Below are positions 47,638 through 59,355 of a stretch of 64,000 bases of DNA, one piece after another (the first letter of the stretch is position 1; each line of letters begins with the position of its first letter). The position numbers and the translations under genes are program-made. Origin of the DNA: Cordilura impudica (taxonomy: Eukaryota > Arthropoda > Insecta > Diptera > Scathophagidae); the NCBI GenBank assembly GCA_963682025.1, contig OY821519.1:131603612-131667611 (forward strand), written 5' to 3'. The notes below the pieces were generated by a model, which was given only the letters and a program-made list of their open reading frames with translations, was not told the origin of the DNA and did no database searches.

Positions 47638-48422
47638 TATACCCTATACCACGATGTGGTTTGGGTATACCACTATGTTGTTTGGGTATAATGGCTTTGT
47701 GCTGCTGTTTGTACCTACCAAAAAAATTTCACCTAGACCCATCTTTTATTGTACCGATCGACTCATAATCACTTTCTAAGTCGATTTAGCGATGTCCGTC
47801 CGTCTGTCCGTCTGTGTGTCCATGTAAAATTTGTAATCAAAGTACAGGTCGCAAATATGAATGTATTTTGATGAAATTTGTTACATAAGCTTATATCATA
47901 CATAGAATGAACGCTGTTGAAATTGGTGAAATTCGGTCCATGTTCAGACCTAGTCCCCATACAAATGACCCCTATGAAATCGTCATAAATTGCAATACGA
48001 TCCAAATTATCATATAGATCTCAGTCAAATTGGGTTTGTATGTGTTTATTATATCCATTAATCAGTAGTCCAAAAATAATCCCTATAGGACAATTCTTAG
48101 TCATAGGCCCCATTATAGAGCTGCTTCTCGATCTTCACTTAAATCTATCAAAAAACAAAAATATTGCACATATTTTCTTCAAATTTGGTTTGTATATATT
48201 ATTTCAAAATATAAGTGACTTTACCAAATATGGTCAGGATCGGTACATTTTTCCACCTAGTCCCCATATAAATAGAGCACCCGATATGAACTTTTTCATA
48301 TCTGCAGCCAAAAAAATTAATAACAATGCCACTCAAATTTGGTTTATTTTTACCTTCTATATCCAATTAGTTGGATCCAAGAGATAGGATCTCTAAACCA
48401 TGGTATAGGGTATCTTACTTGT
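47638..48422 (+). mobile_element. HINE-A copy 5, 3' hairpin deleted
   Basis: Starts TATACCCTATACCACGATGT, with the accactatgt-type start block doubled (about 47645-47680). CGTCCG tract at 47793-47812. The end reads ggtatagggtatcttacttgt. The roughly 33 bases that hold the hairpin in every other intact copy are cleanly missing, while CTTACTTGT is kept. Confidence 0.85.
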
Positions 48423-48529
48423 TTTAAATTTGTAGTTCTTTTTTTATAAAATACTGGCGGTAACACGATGCGCTTCGCTACCTTTACCCATCTAACAAAA
48501 TTAATAACTGGAAATAAATTTTGTAGAAA

Positions 48530-49105
48530 AAAATGTTTTATTTATTTTTAGCGATTTTTGATTTTGTCGATATTTGTTTTGCGATTTTAAATTTTGGCGA
48601 GATTTAATGTTTGCCTTTTTCAATTTTCGCGTTTTTTGTTATTCAGGATTTTCGGTTTTGGCAATTTTTGATATAGGTGTTTTTTTGCCTTAGCGATTTT
48701 TGTTTTTTGCGATTTTTGATTTTGGCGCTTTTGGTTATTCGTAATTTTTGTTTTTGGAGATTTTTGATTTTAGCGATTCTTGATTTTGGCTATTTTTGAG
48801 TTTACCGATTTTTGTTTTTTGTGATTTTAATTATTTGCTTTTTTTTTATTTTCGAGATTTTTGTTATTCGCGATTTCTGGTTTTGACGAACGTTGTTTTA
48901 TGCGATTTCTGCTCTTCGCGATTTTCGGTTCTGGCAATTTTTGTTCATAGCTATTTTTGGTATTCACGATTTTTGAATTTCGGCGATTTTCGACTTTGAC
49001 GATTTGTATTTTCGGTTCTGGCAATTTTTGTTCATAGCTATTTTTGGTATTCACGATTTTTGAATTTTGGCGATTTTCGACTTTGACGATTTGTATTCTT
49101 TTTTT
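48530..49105. repeat. Minisatellite of about 16-bp gcgatttttgattttg units
   Basis: Degenerate tandem units across about 570 bp. At its right end an 87-bp block (48921-49007) is repeated directly (49008-49094) with a single difference. The 120-codon minus-strand frame at 48827-49189 runs through the repeat and has lysine/asparagine-rich repeated peptides. I regard it as a by-product. Confidence 0.8.
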
Positions 49106-49169
49106 TTTTTCATATTTTTTTGTATAAGATCTCCGATCTCTCCTATTTTTTGGGCAGCTACTTACATTA

Positions 49170-49547
49170 ATAAGTCCCGGTTTACACATGAATTTTTTCT
49201 TTTTGAAACTGTTTGAAATTCTCTTTTAACCTTTCATCCATGTCTACACACTGAAATTTTTGTATTGAAATTCAAGATCTGTTCATGTTTACTTTATCAG
49301 TTTATCTATTTATTTTATCATTTTATTTCACTAAATTAACTTTATTTCAATTTATTATCTTTCTTAACACAAACGAACATAAAAATTAAAGAAAACGTAA
49401 AATAACTTCACCTTGAAAATTACGAAGCAAGAAATAAAAGAGAATTTCAGAGTACATGAAAGAATGTACCCCTGCCCTTTTTCTCTCCCGTCTCACCTAT
49501 AAACTCAAGACTTTCAGCAAGAAAACTTTCATGTGTAAACCAGTACT
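49170..49547. mobile_element. MITE with GGTTTACACATGAA terminal repeats
   Basis: Left ccggtttacacatgaattttt and right, complemented, ctggtttacacatgaaagttt. About 375 bp with no coding sequence. Target duplication not clear. The TTYACACA motif near the end recalls the MITEs at 39714 and 41075. Confidence 0.7.
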
Positions 49548-49559
49548 AGCTACTGAACT

Positions 49560-49935
49560 CAAACAAAGTCCCAAGGCTTTCACTATTACAGTGCTTCACA
49601 TATATGGCATTTAATATTTACTTTATATGGGGGTGCCACGCCCACTGATCTAATCCCGCCCATTTCTTTTCCGAGTACTAACATTGACAGCTTTTGAACT
49701 CACACAAAGTCGAAAGGATTTTTAATATTGTAGTACTCCAGTTATATGATATTGAATATTCACTTTATATTAGAGATACCACGCTCACTTGAAAAATTAA
49801 AGAAAATATATATAGGCAGTTATCTACTGTAAAAATTTCAAGACGATCGGTCCAGTGCTGTAGTCTCTTATAAACTACAAACAAACGTACAAACATACAA
49901 AACTCCATTTTTATATAAGTATAAGAATAACTAGA
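49560..49935. repeat. Two units of the 10490-10990 repeat family plus a terminal module
   Basis: aaggctttcactattacagt...ccacgcccactgatc and aaaggatttttaatattgta...taccacgctcact repeat in tandem. They are followed by tttcaagacgatcggtccag and acaaacgtacaaacatac, a module that looks like the end of a dispersed element. Class not determined. Confidence 0.55.
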
Positions 49936-50035
49936 ATAGCACCATTGTGAGTCACAACACTATGTTATGCAAATATAGATACAGAATATGTAAATTAATG
50001 AATATGTAGATACAACTAGAAAATCTGTTAATAAA

Positions 50036-50402
50036 TCTATAATATTAATAGGCTAGGCGATTTCTTGTGACCGATGTTTTGTTCTACCGATTTATCCCGA
50101 TTTCGACCAAACGTATAATATTTGGAAGGTATTTCTTTTTAGCCGTTTTGCAGATTTACAGATTTTTAAAATTTTTCCTTTATTTTGAGTAAATTGCATT
50201 TAAAGTTGCTACTAACACATAGATAAAATTATACCTATGCAATGTATGTTTTATTAAATTTATTAATGTTTTTGTTAATGAGTTTGTTATCTTCATTCAC
50301 AATAATAATAAACCAAAAAAGTGTTGGTTTGTGAATTGGCTAAGTTGAAAAATAAAACTGCCTAGAAATTGCACTCGAATTTCGAGCGCTGGAATCTGCT
50401 AG
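50036..50402 (+). mobile_element. Non-autonomous Helitron-type element (HelN copy 7)
   Basis: Starts TCTATAATATTAATAGGC after A. It ends with the hairpin ctcgaatttcgag, gctggaatctgCTAG, then T. 367 bp. Among the best-preserved copies. Confidence 0.9.
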
Positions 50403-51339
50403 TAATAAGTAAATAATAATATATATATGCTGAAAGATACCCTTAATTTTCTCGTATGCAAATTTCAGCGCAATTTCACATTCATCCATTTTTATGTTGA
50501 AAATTGTATTTTTTTTGTTATTTTATTATTTTTACAATTCTTCATAACAACATAGAATGCATTTCCTTAATACTGTTTGAAAGTTGTGGTTACATTAATG
50601 TCATTTAAGAATCTTATATAGAATTTCAGATTTTACATTCGTGGAAGCTTATTTTATTATATTCTGTTTTGTTGTAATAGAAAAAAAAACAAGTTTTCAT
50701 GGAATTCTGTTACATGCAAAGAATAAAAGAAAGGAGTATTTATTCATTTGAATGAGTAAGATTGTAAAATAATACTTATACTTTTCTTAAGAGAAAAAAC
50801 TAAAGTGAGCGGAATAAAACGTTAACCTGGACGACGTCTGTTGAAAATAAAATGATATTCACATTTCACCAGATGATACTTCATGAAATCATAACAAAAT
50901 GCACCATTTCATACAAATATTCAAGAGTTATTTGGAAATTTTTATTGGTTTTATCCATTATCCTTAGGTTTTCACTGACAGCAGTACATTTCATTAATGG
51001 GTAGTTGCTTTTACGTAGTTTTACAGTTGTCTGCTATGTTATTGCTCATCACTGTAACTGTTCTAACACATGCTTTTCATAGCCTTAACTACAAACAATG
51101 GATTTACGTATTTACATATATTGTTATCATAAACATTGATGTGCCAAACTCATTCGTCAAAAATAAACTACCAACTGTTGCAAATGTTGAAGGTGGAGAA
51201 TGTGTAAATAAACTTAAGCTAAAACAGTGAAATAAACATGAACGAAACAAATAAATTTCTGTATTATGATCTAAAAGAATAGTTACAGTTGTAACTGTAA
51301 GTGAAAAATAATTGAGAATGTAAAATAGATGTAGGCCGA
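50403..51339. other. Unassigned stretch with one small open frame
   Basis: A 77-codon frame at 50997-51230 (+) begins with a hydrophobic, signal-like stretch (MGSCFYVVLQLSAMLLLIT). No homology recognised. It may be chance. Confidence 0.35.
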
Positions 51340-51800
51340 TTATTTGATAGCCTATTCATTAAGTTTCGGGAAAGGGTCTTAGGTCAAATTATACTAAGCC
51401 AATTCGTTTAAATCGAATATTTTTTTTTTTTATTATTATTTTATATGAGGAATAGGTCCAAAAGAGTTCCGACCATTTTAACCAATTCGATTTCAAGTCC
51501 CCCTGAAACGGTAATATATTTCTAAATTTTTTTTATAAAATTTTGTCTTATAAAATGCAATTAAGAAAAAAAATGAACTGAAAAGAAGAAGTCCTTTTAA
51601 ATGGTGCCTATACGATACCCTCCACTATGAGTTTCGGAAAAGAGTCTAAGGCCAGACCTTCAGTATGGTTGCACTTAAGACATAGACATAAAAATAGTAC
51701 TATGTATGTTGCTAATAAATATTTTATTTGATTTATATTAGGACTTGGTCCAAGAATGATCAGACCATGACCATATTTACATACACAAAACAAATTTGGT
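51340..51800 (-). repeat. Old HINE-A-like remnant, left part
   Basis: tatacgataccctccact (51608) and ggacttggtccaagaatgat...gaccatatttac...caaatttgg match HINE-A on the minus strand. An upstream near-duplicate of the gagtttcggaaa block starts near 51358. It resumes at about 52740, beyond the second PAL1 copy. Confidence 0.5.
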
Positions 51801-51808
51801 TTATATAT

Positions 51809-52718
51809 GGGGGATTTCATGTCAAGTGCACCAACTTTTGAAACCGATGTCTTCCGATCGGGATGAGGTTAGTCCTATTGGATAGTAGTATTTAAAAATT
51901 TACAAGACTTAAATACTTCATCAGCTACAATAAATTAAGTATAAAAATAGTTGTGATATAAATGGATCTAATGCAATTAAGATTAAATTTTAATAAATTA
52001 TTTATCTTTTTATTTTTAGTATTATTATTATTATACATTAATTTAATTATTATTAAAAATAAATAAAAAATAATAATTTTTCAACATTTCTATAGAAAAA
52101 AAGCGATTTTTTTTTTCCTGAGGTTAACATATTCTTTGTATTACAGTATCGAGGGTATAAAATTTTAGTTAGGTATGTTACATACCTTCGGAAAGGTTTT
52201 ACACACAAATAGGAAAAAATTCAAAATAGTGCATTTGTGAAAAATTGAAAAACCGTTGTCTTGAGTTACAAAACATTTATTTTGATAGATATCCCACTCC
52301 CATCCCACTAAGCGACCAAAAAGCTCTTAAAGGAAAAATCCTAAGCTTTCTTATGAAAAAAAAAAATGCCCTTTTTGAAAAAAAGGCAAAAAATTTTTTA
52401 ATTTAGCAAAAAAAAAAGTCTACAAATTTTTTTTTTTTTTTTAAGTATTTTTTTCCGAAATATTGAATAAATAGCTATCTAAACTCTTTAGGAGAAAATT
52501 TTCTAAGAACAATAGGTAATAAGTTACATGGATGAGAAGAAACACCTGTTTGGCCAAAATGTCAAATTTTGATCCCCTCTAACTCAGAGAGATCTGGACC
52601 GATCTTATTGAAACATTGTGTCTGAACTACTATCCAATAGGACTAACCTTGGTGCAAATTTCATCCCGATCGGAAGACATCGGTTTCAAAAGTTGGTGCA
52701 CTTGACATGAAATCCCTC
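51809..52718. mobile_element. PAL1 copy 2, internally deleted (0.9 kb)
   Basis: Starts GGGGGATTTCATGTCAAGTG and ends with the complement (cacttgacatgaaatccctc). Only about 85 bp of the left arm remain. At about 51893 the sequence jumps to the inner end of the right arm (acttaaatacttcatcagct), and the right arm then follows to the end, collinear with 4635-5525. It lies in a HINE-A-like copy, as PAL1 copy 1 does. Confidence 0.82.
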
Positions 52719-53000
52719 ATATGTATGTCATACATGTAAGTCTTAAAATATATTTACTTGAAAATCGGGAGGCTTTGTATTTGTACTATAACTAAAAGTG
52801 ATTTCACATTCTTTATTTGGTCACAATAAACATATTAACCTTATCTTAGGCTATTTTGATTCGATTTCATTGGGGATATTATGTATGGAGGCTAAGTCTG
52901 AACATGCACCGATTTTGTCTAATTTCAATAGCGACCGTCTTATGACCCATAAAAGGTTGAGGAGTGAGATCGAAAAAATCTTAACACACATAAAATGTAA
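52719..53000 (-). repeat. Old HINE-A-like remnant, right part
   Basis: gatttcattggggatattat, atggaggctaagtctgaacatg and atttcaatagcgaccgtc match the HINE-A minus-strand sequence and continue 51340-51800. Confidence 0.55.
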
Positions 53001-54885
53001 TAATAAAGAAACCATTGATCCTAGTGTATTATTCTGAGTGAATAATGTTAAAATCTCTTTGGTTGGAGGGGAAATGTCGCAATCTTTAAAGAGATGTAAT
53101 TATAATTCCTCGAGTTGGAGTAATTATAATTCGGGTTATCGGACATAAAGAAAAAGGAGAGTTAGATTTCTCTATGTAAATTTAAATGTGGGAATTGTGA
53201 TGCTCACCTTTGTGGGATCGTACACTTTTTTTAAAAGAATTTTATGGTTTTTTTGATGCACAAGGTTTTTTTTTATTTTTTATTAATAAATTCAATTTTA
53301 GGTTGTGTACGATTGTAAATCCAAATGATAAGTAAGTTGGAAATTTTCTGTTCAATATTATGATACTTCGTTAAAATCGTTTGTTTTTTTTTTTTTTATT
53401 TTAATAAAATTGAAACCGCTGAATATATTTTCGAAATTACATTTACGCGATTACTAAATTTAACGGTTGGCAACTAATAATTCAAATATATATATTTTTT
53501 CAAGTTTTAGCGATTTGTCTTAAGCTAATATTACAATTAAAATTAAAAATAATAAATATTATAAATTCATTTTTGTTTTATTATTTTGGATGTCCAAAGT
53601 TGTTTGGACACCTAGAGTTTAGAGATTTTTTAATTTAATAGAAATTCTATTCAAGCCTACAAAGAAATACATATATTTATAGTTCTAATCACTACATATG
53701 AAATTATGGACTTACACACATTTCGTTGTCCATTAAGCAGAATTTATTTATGAAACAAGATTATAACTTCCCTGCTCTGTTCTGGCCTCTAAAATTTCTT
53801 AAAGCGTTTTTGTTTGGAACTTTTTGGAATTTTCGCAGTGAATAGCACGAGCACTGTGCTAAACGGGCTGCTTTTCAAACGGATGTGTTCGGAGCTCTTC
53901 TCAATATGGTTTCTATTTTCTTGGCCTTACAAACATCACATGGACCTTTCTTTCTTCCCGAAGTAGGTTCCCTATCAACGGTCAAATTCTCTTGATACTT
54001 TCTACTAGCAATATAAAAAGTTTGACTGTAGACGTTTGATTCTTTGTCCAATAGATGGCAGGGATGGATTGACGGAAGAAATTGAAGGTGTTAAAAGTCT
54101 CAAATAAGCAAAGAAAGTCATAAAAACTAGATCAAGAAACTTGTAGGAACTTTTGGGAACGCAAAAATTGCTCCGTTATTATGCATACAGAAAGTTACGT
54201 CAAAAGTTTGCTGGTCCTTAATATTATAGTGCTCTTCAAGGAGAGATACATTCAGATTATGCGGGCTATTTGTCAATGCGGTAAGAAATTATCTGCATTT
54301 ATAACAACATGAACTGCTAATGCAGAGGTAAACAAGACACTTTTATTTTCTGGAAAAATAATATTGAATTTGTTAAAAAAAAAAAAAGACATCAATCTAC
54401 CACACGTTACATAATATTGAGGGATGTAAGGCTCTTACAAAAACCAATAAAAAATAATACTGTCACGAGCTTTATGAAGGACATTAGGAAGAAGAACGGA
54501 CACGAAAATATAATTTATGTTTAAATATAATTTCATGACATCATTTTATAAAATTAAATTTTAAAAAAAGTTTAAATGGAATCATATTTGGTCATTTTGC
54601 GAATTTGAAAGGAAACATTCCTTAGTTTTTGATTTTGTGCTATATTATTAGTTTTTCCGAAAACAAAAAATTAAGAGTACTTGTAGAGGAGATCAAAAAC
54701 TTCCAAATTTCAAAACATGGCGTGCAAAATAGAACTGGAAAAGCTACCGTTTTATTTCTGTTTTGCACTATCATGGATATTCATTACTTTTCAACGCTAG
54801 CATTTCTACTCCATTATAAAGTAGCCCTTTTTGTACCTAAGCGAGCACAATAGGATTGAATGGGCGAAGACAAGTTACATATAAT
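53001..54885. other. Unassigned stretch, possibly with a worn coding scrap
   Basis: On the minus strand, 53870-54010 reads through NLTVDREPTSGRKKGPCDVC and KAKKIETILRRAPN before a stop. The basic, cysteine-pair character could be a transposase tail, but I cannot assign a family. The remainder shows nothing recognisable. Confidence 0.3.
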
Positions 54886-55070
54886 TTATTTAAACGTATA
54901 CAAACAAAATTTGAGGTAAATCTATGCATTCGTCTGTCTTCAGATAGATTTAGCAGATTTTAATGGGGACTATGACTAAAACTGTACCTATGTATGACTT
55001 AAAATGTTCCAGTTGATTTTTGTAATCATTATGCGCTGACTGAGTGGTATAGGGTATCACAAGCACAAAT
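54886..55070 (-). repeat. HINE-A-like fragment
   Basis: acaaacaaaatttgaggtaa, agatagatttagcagatttt, atggggactatgactaaaac and tggtatagggtatca are spaced as in a shortened HINE-A. Confidence 0.5.
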
Positions 55071-55489
55071 ATTAAAGAGCTTCATTGTACTTGCTTAGCT
55101 GTAAATATTTTTTTATTTCTTTTTGGTATTGTCTGAAACTGCCAAGAGTTAAGATAAACAAGTCATTATCATTATGACTAGCTACACTCTGCGAAAAATG
55201 TTAAGCATATGTATTAAGTAAAACAAGTATAGGACACCGGTGTAGCTCTTATGATGCCGGAAATCATTCGTTAAAATAGACGCACCAATTATTTTATATA
55301 CAGTTTGTCAAGAAAATCTTTGCACATTTAAAAAAAAAAAAAATTAAAATGTTATTTTCATTTAAGAATTTTAACAACAAATTCTTTATATATGTATTCG
55401 TTTTTTGTACACACATTCCGGTACTGCACTTGTTCGGGACTATAAGACGCCAAAATATTAAAAAAGACACATACTTTACAAAAAAGAAA
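55071..55489. other. Unassigned AT-rich stretch
   Basis: Nothing recognised. Confidence 0.4.
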
Positions 55490-56098
55490 AAAAAAGTAAT
55501 AAAATTATAGTCGGTCTAGACCGACTATATGATACCCATGCCTTTAGAGACCCTATCTCATAGGCCCAACTAACTGGACATAGAAAATAAACATAAACCA
55601 AATTTGAGTGCGATTTTTAATAATTTTTTTGGCTCCAGATATGAAAAACTTCATATCGGATGCTATATCTATATGGGGACTGGGCCCAAAAATGGACCGA
55701 TGCTGAATATGTTTGGTAAAGTCTCTTGTATTTTGCAAAAATATATACAAAGTGAAGATCGGGAAGCAGCTCTATATGGGGCCTATGAATGAGAGTTTTC
55801 CCATAGAGATCATTTTTGGACTACTCATTAATGGATGTAATAAACGCATACAAACCCAATTTGAGTAAGATCTATATGACAATTTGGATCTTATGACAAT
55901 TTATGTCGATTTCATAGTTGTCATTTTTATGGGGGCTAGGTCTGAGCATGGACCGATTCTCACCAATTTCAGTAGCGTTCATCCCATGGCCGATAAAAGA
56001 TTAAATACCAAATTTCATCAAAATATATTCATATTTGCGACCTGCAGTTTGATTACAATGTTTACATGGACACACAGACGGACGGACGGACGGACGGC
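55490..56098 (-). mobile_element. HINE-A copy 6, truncated at the CGTCCG tract
   Basis: The hairpin end is intact (perfect palindrome, arm TATAGTCGGTC, at 55507-55530). The sequence stops inside the GACG tract at 56078-56098, losing the last 150 bp or so that should end in GGGTATA. An internal deletion joins atatatacaaa to gtgaagatcggg near 55750. Confidence 0.85.
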
Positions 56099-57486
56099 AC
56101 TTTAAACCCTTTCTCGAATTTTATGGTATTGGGTAAGGATACTCAATACGAGTCAATCAGTCATTTCGATCAATTTATATGTTTTATATAACTATGTAAT
56201 TTCAATGCAGGAGTTTATTTCTACTACAAATCTGCATGCTGTTACGCAGTACTTACTTTTTTCTATGAGTGCATCCACATTTTGTAACATAATTGTACGT
56301 CAACATTTTGGATATGAAACTTATATGGACACACAAACTCGTAACAATCAAAGAAGTATCACATTCCAATATTAACTTTTTTTGTTTTTGTTTTTGTTTT
56401 TGCTAATGTTAAGTATGAGCTTTTAAATAATCCATTGTTTCGTAGTATTATTTTTTTTATTTTATTTTTATTATTAGACTTTGCACTTTTTTGTTTTTTT
56501 TTTTTTGTTTTTTCTTGTTTAACATACCCAGTCTACTTCATTCACTTTTTGTCCATTATGCGATACATTTTTGCCAGTCGTATTTTTACCGTAATGAGCT
56601 ACAGTTAGCATGAAATTTCTTGAATTCATTTTGAATACAATTAACAACAATAGCAACTCTATGAGAAATATTTTAAATATGCAACAACTTTTTGTATTTA
56701 ATAGTTCCATTGAAATCTAGTTTAAAAATGTTTAATTTTTTAGATCACTTAATAATTTACAAGAAAAAAGTACAATAATGTTTTTGGAAGTGGAATTAAT
56801 GAGTTGATTCAAGATAATTACATTTTATCTATTAAAATTGCCAGGAACTACGGATTATTAGCCTATTTCAAGAAATAATGTTTTAAAATTACTGCGAATA
56901 ACAGTAATATCAACATTTTGTCATATTTTTAGTTTCACTTAATTGTATTTACTTCATATTAGCTTTCAATTTACTCGTAAGTGATGAACCCAAAAGCTGT
57001 TACGCGGATGGAAAAAATACTGCAAAATCGAAAACTTATTATAATGGTATTCTCGAGTTATTGAGGTTTGGACTTAGGAATTACTTGTTTTTGCCCCCTA
57101 AACTAATAATTTAATTTATTAAATTTATTTTTCCCGTAGGAGGTATATTATTTCATGGAGTCAGTTTTTTATAAAATCGATTTCAGCTTCGGGGTAGCTG
57201 ACTTTCACAGTCTATGAAAAAAATTTCAAAACCTTTTGGGTTATATTCCGCTTAAGAGTTGGAATAATCTTTTTAAAAAGAGATTTAGGTATACAACTCT
57301 AATGTGCATGTCTATCGTCTGTCTTATTCGGATTTCTGTACCTTCTTCACGAGAAATAGAACCAAGATTTTCAAAATATTGTTTAATATTTCTAAATCTT
57401 GTCTAATTGGTCCCAAACTTGTGAAACTTAATGATTTCATCATTTTAATTTCACAATAATATGTTTTACCACAAAACGAACGAAAA
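56099..57486. other. Unassigned AT-rich stretch
   Basis: Contains (tttttg)n at about 56380-56402 and long T runs near 56450-56515. No gene recognised. Confidence 0.45.
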
Positions 57487-58261
57487 ACAAATAAGAAAAT
57501 TATAGTCGTTATAGACCGACTATACGATACCCTATACCATGGTTTAGAGACCCTATCGCTTCGGTCCAACTAATTGGGTATAGAAAATAAGCATAAACCA
57601 AATTTGAGGGTAATTGTTTTTAATTTTTTTGGCTGCAGATATGAAAAAGTTCAAATCGGGTGCTATATTTATATGGGAACTAGGACGAAAAATAGCCCGA
57701 TCCTGACCATATTTGGTAAAGTCACTTATATTTTGAAAAAATAGGAACAAAGCAAATTTGAGAAAAATCTGTGCAATATTTTTGTTTTTTTAATAGATTT
57801 AAGTGAAGATCGGGATGCAGCTCCATATGGGGCCTATGACTAAGAATTGTCCTATAGGTATTATTTTTGGACTACTGATTAAAGGATATAATAAACACAT
57901 ACAAACCCAATTTGACTGAGATCTATACGATAATTTGGATCTTATGGCAATTTATGTCGATTTCATAGGGGTCATTTGTATGGGGACTAGGTCTGAACAT
58001 GGACCGAATTTCACCAATTTCAATACAGTTCATTCCATGGCCGATAAAAGCTTATATATTAATTTTCATCAAAATATATTCATATTTACGACCTGTAGTT
58101 TGATTACAAGGTTTACATGGACACACAGACGGACGGACGGACGGACGCACATCGCGAGTCGATCGGTATAATAAAAGATGGGTTTAGGTCAAATAATTTT
58201 GGTAGTTACAAACAGCAGCACAAAGTCATTATACCCAAACCACATAGTGGTATAGGGTATA
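57487..58261 (-). mobile_element. HINE-A copy 7, full length
   Basis: Both ends present: ACAAATAAG and GGGTATA. The hairpin is slightly worn (tatagtcgttatagaccgac). GACG tract at 58129-58147. Confidence 0.85.
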
Positions 58262-58929
58262 AAAATATCCGACCCTGTCTCCGTTGAGAATCTGTAGTAC
58301 CAAACTATGAAAACATGAGATTAAAACAAACCAAGGCCAACGGCAATAGTTTTAACTGTTTTTATATTTATTTCGACGATTTAAGGACCACCTGAACATT
58401 GAGAAAGGCAAAGGTAACTTACATCAATTAGCAGACGACATTGATGTCTCTGATTGACTTCATGGTACTTCGAGTATCATTCAGTATTAATTTCAGTATC
58501 ATTTTGGAAAATGTTTGAGTATAACGACTGTTGAAAACTCTGGAAAGAAACAAACAAGCTCGTTAATTCCGAGCTCTAGGAGAAAGTTGGAGGTTGGTCA
58601 TTAATGCCAGTTATAAACTTGTAAATTGTTGTGACTTAGACTAGTCATAATTCAAACTAACATATCGAGGAGCCGATAAAGCTTTTAGAGGTGCTGAGGT
58701 ATCCGAAACCCTAAATACTCACATAGCTTGGAATCATATTATCTTGAGGAAGCTAGGCTTGGTCAGCTTGTTTAGACCATAAGCGACAAAGAATTTGTAA
58801 AATTTTTGTTAACGATACAAAACCAAAATGATTGAAAATCCCACATATCCGATGAGCATAAAGAAAGCAATCGTTGAGTAAATCTTAGAAATGTCCTCAA
58901 AGAAACTGTTTTCTAAAAAAAGAAACATT
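58262..58929. other. Unassigned stretch
   Basis: No coding or repeat signal recognised. Confidence 0.4.
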
Positions 58930-59355
58930 CCCTGTCTTGTATAAGAACTTTTAGCTCCTTCAAATAGCCATCAGCCGCAGACTCCACCTCTTCATTGTTG
59001 GGAAATTTTAACCATCGAGCCATTTTTTTAATTTTGGAAATAGTAACTAATCCGAAGGAGCTAAATCTGGCGAATAAGGTGCACAATGAAGCAATTCGAA
59101 CTTTAGTTCATGGATTCTGGTCATCGTACGACCTCGTTTAACTCTACCACCCAATATTTTATAGTAGTAAACGAGGCCATAGACTCTCTCCGAGGAGAAT
59201 TTAGCTCAGCTTTAACATTGATTGGATCAAGACCTTTCAAACGAAATTATTGGATTACATAACGGTAACCAATTTTTCAATGTTTTTAAGTTCACTGAGA
59301 TCGTTTACTTTGATGGCTCCCAAAAAAATTCTAAACAATATTGCGCCTTGAAACC
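58930..59355 (-). pseudogene. mariner remnant with internal deletion
   Basis: Two blocks collinear with the mariner at 7721-8908: 58930-59125 (tggcgaataaggtgcacaat, gaagcaattcgaactttag, matching the third catalytic block and the C-terminus) and 59130-59355 (cccaatattttatagta, cagctttaacattgattgga, matching the N-terminal region). About 550 bp between them, including the first two catalytic blocks, are missing. Terminal repeats are not found. Confidence 0.8.

Noticed and set aside
48827..49189. 120-codon minus-strand frame as a basic repeat protein
   Set aside because: It is a translated minisatellite with a recent 87-bp duplication. No start context or homology supports it.
53870..54010. piggyBac-type C-terminal zinc-binding tail on the minus strand
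   Set aside because: Only one cysteine pair (CDVC) with basic flanks is visible. The remaining cysteines, terminal repeats and TTAA flanks are not found.
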